Assembly (NCBI GenBank): GCA_009782975.1
Contig: WRIA01000017.1
Location: 1-7,786, forward strand
From: Clostridiales bacterium
Lineage (GTDB): Bacteria > Bacillota_B > Dehalobacteriia > UBA4068
Direction: 5' to 3'
DNA: 7,786 nucleotides
The notes beneath the pieces were generated by a model. The model searched no databases and was not told where the DNA came from. It saw only the letters and a list, made by a program, of their open reading frames with translations. The translations under genes were made by a program, and so were the position numbers. Positions 5,043 through 7,786 of the stretch are shown in pieces; positions within the stretch are counted from its first letter, which is position 1; the number at the start of each line of letters is the position of its first letter.

Positions 5043-6497
5043 ATGAAAAAGCGTACTGTAGGCAATGCCCACCAGTTGTTTTTGGAGGTTATCAACAGGT
5101 TGGGGGCTCAGGGCGACCCACACGACACCATACCCGGCATACTTAGGGCTACCTGCCGGTTTTTCCATTTTGGCTGCGGGTTTATTTACGAGACCGGCTC
5201 TTCCGGCATCTTTGAGCTGGGGGAAGTATGCGGTTATTATGAAAAAAGCACCTTGCCGCCTTCCCTGGATATTTTCAATGTTCTTACCGGGGAGCAGGTA
5301 CAGGAGCTTATAGCCCTGGGAACGGTGGTCATAAGAGCCGACGATGCGGCATCCGGGCTTAAGGCCGGGTTACAGGGGATGTTCAATTGCCGTTTACTGG
5401 TACTGGTACCGATAATAAATAACGAGGGCGAGCTTATAGGCGTAGTGGGTATGAGCGACAGGCGCGGCGAAATAGTGCTTTCCGCCGCCGATTTTGAAAA
5501 GGCCTGTTCCGTACTGCGGATGGCGGGCAATCAAATAAAGCTGCGCATCTATCAAAAATGGCTGGAAAACACGCGTAACGCTATGAAAAGCATTCTGGAT
5601 AACGTGGCTGTGGATATATGCGTTACCGATTTTGCCACTTACGAGATAATCTATGCTAATTCCTCCATGGCCACCACATACGGCGGAACCGATAATATAC
5701 TGGGAAAACAGTGCTGGAGGATACAGCACAGCGACCAAAACCGCCCCTGCGCGGATTGCAAGCACGACAAGCTGCCTCTTGACGAAAGCGGCAACCCCGT
5801 GCCCGGCCTGATTTGCAGCAGAGATTTTTTGCGCCCGCAGGATAACACCTGGCAGCGCGTTATCTCCACCTGCTTTCGCTGGGTGGACGGGCGGTTGGCC
5901 AGCGTGGTAAGCAGCACCAATATTTCGGAAAATAAACGTAACGAGGAGTTGATACGCCACCTGGCGGAATATGACGACCTTACCGGGCTGCCCAACCGCC
6001 GCAGGCTTTTGAAGGATATAGATAATCTGTTTTCCGGCGGCAGCGGCGAAGGCTATGTATTGTTCTTCGATTTGGACGGGTTTAAGCGCATAAACGATAA
6101 TTTAGGGCATCAGGCCGGGGACGAATTGTTACATCAAGTAGGGCTAACACTGCAAAACAGCCCTTTTACAGCCGGCCAGGCTTATAGGCACAGCGGGGAT
6201 GAATTTGTGCTGGTGTTCAGGGATATATCCCCGGCGCGGTTGCTGGATATGACCGGCTGCCTGTTGGAAAGGTTCGCCGAACCATGGCAGTTGCAGGAAA
6301 GTACGGTAAACTGCGGTTGCAGCCTGGGCATAGCCTGCTGCCCCAAAGACGGTACCAAAGCGCTGGAGCTGCTGCACGCAGCCGATCAGGCCATGTACGC
6401 CTCCAAAAAGAATGGCCACGGCAAGGTGCATTTTTATGAAGGGGGCCGGACAATAACCGGGGAGGAATGGTATTCGCACAAGGAACCGGCGCTGTAA
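5043..6497 (+). CDS. Diguanylate cyclase with GAF and PAS sensor domains
   Basis: The protein (484 residues) should condense two GTP into the second messenger cyclic di-GMP. Residues about 8-170 form a GAF-like domain (ends with VPIINNEGELIGVVGMSDR, 122-140). About 175-298 form a PAS domain (ILDNVAVDICVTD, 184-196), with a three-cysteine motif GKQCWR...PCADC (Cys224, Cys236, Cys239). The GGDEF domain (about 305-466) has DDLTGLPNR (311-319), FFDLDGFKRINDNLGH (341-356, metal ligand Asp343), the signature SGDEF (384-388) and the late motif DQAMYASKKNGHG (448-460). The first glycine of GGDEF is Ser, a change often tolerated. No RxxD inhibitory site precedes the signature, so classical product inhibition is unlikely. 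There is no signal peptide or membrane segment, so it is a cytosolic sensor. It is transcribed from its own promoter, divergent from ogt, and has a good GAGGAG ribosome binding site. Confidence 0.93.
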   Translation: MKKRTVGNAHQLFLEVINRLGAQGDPHDTIPGILRATCRFFHFGCGFIYETGSSGIFELGEVCGYYEKSTLPPSLDIFNVLTGEQVQELIALGTVVIRADDAASGLKAGLQGMFNCRLLVLVPIINNEGELIGVVGMSDRRGEIVLSAADFEKACSVLRMAGNQIKLRIYQKWLENTRNAMKSILDNVAVDICVTDFATYEIIYANSSMATTYGGTDNILGKQCWRIQHSDQNRPCADCKHDKLPLDESGNPVPGLICSRDFLRPQDNTWQRVISTCFRWVDGRLASVVSSTNISENKRNEELIRHLAEYDDLTGLPNRRRLLKDIDNLFSGGSGEGYVLFFDLDGFKRINDNLGHQAGDELLHQVGLTLQNSPFTAGQAYRHSGDEFVLVFRDISPARLLDMTGCLLERFAEPWQLQESTVNCGCSLGIACCPKDGTKALELLHAADQAMYASKKNGHGKVHFYEGGRTITGEEWYSHKEPAL

Positions 6498-6514
6498 TAT
6501 TGCAGGATATCCGC

Positions 6515-7786
6515 CTATATATTGATTATATCCTCCGCATCCTCTGCGTTACCGGCATCGTCTTCCGCCACAACTAATTTTAGGGCGCTTACCAGCGGCA
6601 GGTCTTCCTCCGCCGTAAAATATATCTCCACAGTGATGCTCTCGTTTAAGCGTAAAGCCGTTTGGTATTCTTCGCCCTGCCGCACAGGGGCCAGTATGGC
6701 CTGGGGCAGCACATAATCCGAAAGTATATATTTGTTGAATTTGGCTATTATATCTTCGCCCAGGTCATAATCGGTATCCAACCCGGCATGGGCTCTCAGT
6801 ACGCCCTCGTACAGCGTAGCGGTACTCATGGCTTGCAGGCCGTTTACATTGCCGGTATAGGCGTTAAGGTAAAAGGCTATGGTGCGGTATAATATGCGAT
6901 CCAGCAGGCGGCCGGAAAGGCCGGTATCAACGCCGCCTTTATCGTAGGGGTATGTTTGGCCGTTTATCAGCACTTCGCTGCCGTCAGCGGCAAAAGTTAC
7001 CCGCTCCACCTGGTCGGAGGCATTGTTGAATATGGCGTTTTGCAGGGCTTGGTCGAACAACAAGCCCTGTGGCGTTTCCTCGTAGATTTCCTGCCCTATA
7101 TATAGCAGGCCGCCTTCGCTGCTGCTTAAGGGAATACTGAATAAAAGACGATGCGCTAACAGCGGTTCGCCGTCGATTTTTAAAGGCAGCTCTGTTTCCT
7201 GTTTGTATATCAGTTCCAGCGCGGTATGCCCGCTCATCACCTGTATGGGGTTAAGCGCGGATTCCGGCGGCGCGTCCATGCTGTCCGTTTCCGCGGCGTT
7301 TTCCAGCAGCCATGCGGCGAGACCGTCGTCCGCCGTATATTTGAAGCGCCCGAGTTCTGTGATCAGCGCGTCGACTCCGTCCATATCGTACTTTTCGCAC
7401 GCTTCCAAAAGCCTGTCCAGGATATCCGTGTCCGGAACTTCTTTTTCAGGTTTCGCGTTTTCCGCGTCTATTTTCTCAAACGCCTTATTCAGACCGGCTA
7501 TCAATTTTTCGATGGTTTGCGCAAAACCTGGATTTTTATCGCTTACAGAATTAAAATCCCCGTCTTTTGCCAGTTTTTCGAGAATTTCCGCGTAATCACC
7601 GGCAGACAGAGCGGAAATCCCCCGGCTCGATCCTTTAACGCCGTGAACCGTGATGGCATAATCAGCCAGATTCCCACGGGTCACATTTTTTATCGTTTCA
7701 AGGAGAGACGGAATATTCACCGCATATGAACGCAATGCTCCGAGATACATTTCTTCGTCGCCGCCAAAGCGCTCGATCCCTTTTTG
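6515..7786 (-). CDS. HPt-domain protein fused to an unrecognised C-terminal region (5' end outside window)
   Basis: The frame is open to the right edge (423 residues visible), so the ATG at 7750 is internal. Residues from the edge, reading GIERFGGDEEMYL, to about 105 form a histidine phosphotransfer domain; the acceptor is the His of VHGVKGSSRGI (residue 48 from the edge). It is followed by the linker usual at the end of hybrid sensor kinases (DILDRLLEACEKYDMDGVD ... FKYTADDGLAAWLLENA). The expected last residues of that family are missing. From about 7290 downward the protein continues in frame with roughly 255 residues that I do not recognise. This part is soluble and has an acidic tail (AEDDAGNAEDAED); the YLNAYTGNVNGLQAMS stretch vaguely recalls NTF2-like folds, but this is not a call. 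Ile codon ATA is 3 of 11 before the break and 14 of 19 after it. The gene converges on the cyclase gene with a 17-bp gap. It is either a real fusion, a recombined remnant or an assembly join. Confidence 0.7.
   Translation of the reverse strand, partial: QKGIERFGGDEEMYLGALRSYAVNIPSLLETIKNVTRGNLADYAITVHGVKGSSRGISALSAGDYAEILEKLAKDGDFNSVSDKNPGFAQTIEKLIAGLNKAFEKIDAENAKPEKEVPDTDILDRLLEACEKYDMDGVDALITELGRFKYTADDGLAAWLLENAAETDSMDAPPESALNPIQVMSGHTALELIYKQETELPLKIDGEPLLAHRLLFSIPLSSSEGGLLYIGQEIYEETPQGLLFDQALQNAIFNNASDQVERVTFAADGSEVLINGQTYPYDKGGVDTGLSGRLLDRILYRTIAFYLNAYTGNVNGLQAMSTATLYEGVLRAHAGLDTDYDLGEDIIAKFNKYILSDYVLPQAILAPVRQGEEYQTALRLNESITVEIYFTAEEDLPLVSALKLVVAEDDAGNAEDAEDIINI

Noticed and set aside
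5394..5960. A 188-codon minus-strand ORF opposite the diguanylate cyclase
   Set aside because: It is a shadow of a well-supported gene; no domain, no ribosome binding site, and the plus-strand protein has clear GAF, PAS and GGDEF motifs.
6504..6534. Inverted repeat AGGATAT/ATATCCT between the convergent genes as a bidirectional terminator
   Set aside because: The stem is short and AT-rich, the loop is 17 nt, it overlaps the end of the minus-strand gene, and there is no T-tract on either strand.

Overview
The window looks like a chromosomal segment of a bacterium, most likely an anaerobic Firmicute (Clostridia or Negativicutes). The basis is the clostridial-looking EPSP and chorismate synthase sequences, strong AGGAGG-type ribosome binding sites, a consensus sigma-A promoter, and heavy use of the ATA isoleucine codon in the host genes. 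The lineage call is an inference. About 85% of the window is coding.

Layout from left to right. (1) The left half is a minus-strand operon for the end of the shikimate pathway, read right to left: ogt (4873-4370), aroA (4386-3121), aroC (1378-293) and the first 33 residues of an AroQ-type chorismate mutase (101-1, cut by the window edge; probably the front of a P-protein). EPSP synthase makes EPSP, chorismate synthase converts it to chorismate, and chorismate mutase commits chorismate to phenylalanine/tyrosine. The DNA repair protein Ogt is the first gene seen and overlaps aroA by 17 bp. (2) An IS110-family transposase (3000-1708) sits between aroA and aroC in the same orientation. It is flanked by structured non-coding DNA: a hairpin that can hide the transposase ribosome binding site, and downstream of the stop codon two adjacent long-stemmed folds (1522-1681) that are a good candidate for the element's bridge/seek RNA. 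(3) From a consensus promoter (4973-5001) a plus-strand GAF-PAS-GGDEF diguanylate cyclase (5043-6497) is expressed, divergently from ogt. (4) Converging on it from the right edge is a minus-strand ORF (7786-6515, 5' end outside the window). It starts as the C-terminal HPt domain of a hybrid signalling protein, then turns in frame into an unrelated, unrecognised region with different codon use.

The most interesting parts are the two-domain putative guide RNA of the IS110-like element, the HPt/unknown chimera, and the gap before the chorismate mutase. That gap (102-292) holds three neighbouring repeat tracts whose periods are all 7 or 21 bp. No CRISPR array, tRNA or rRNA was seen.
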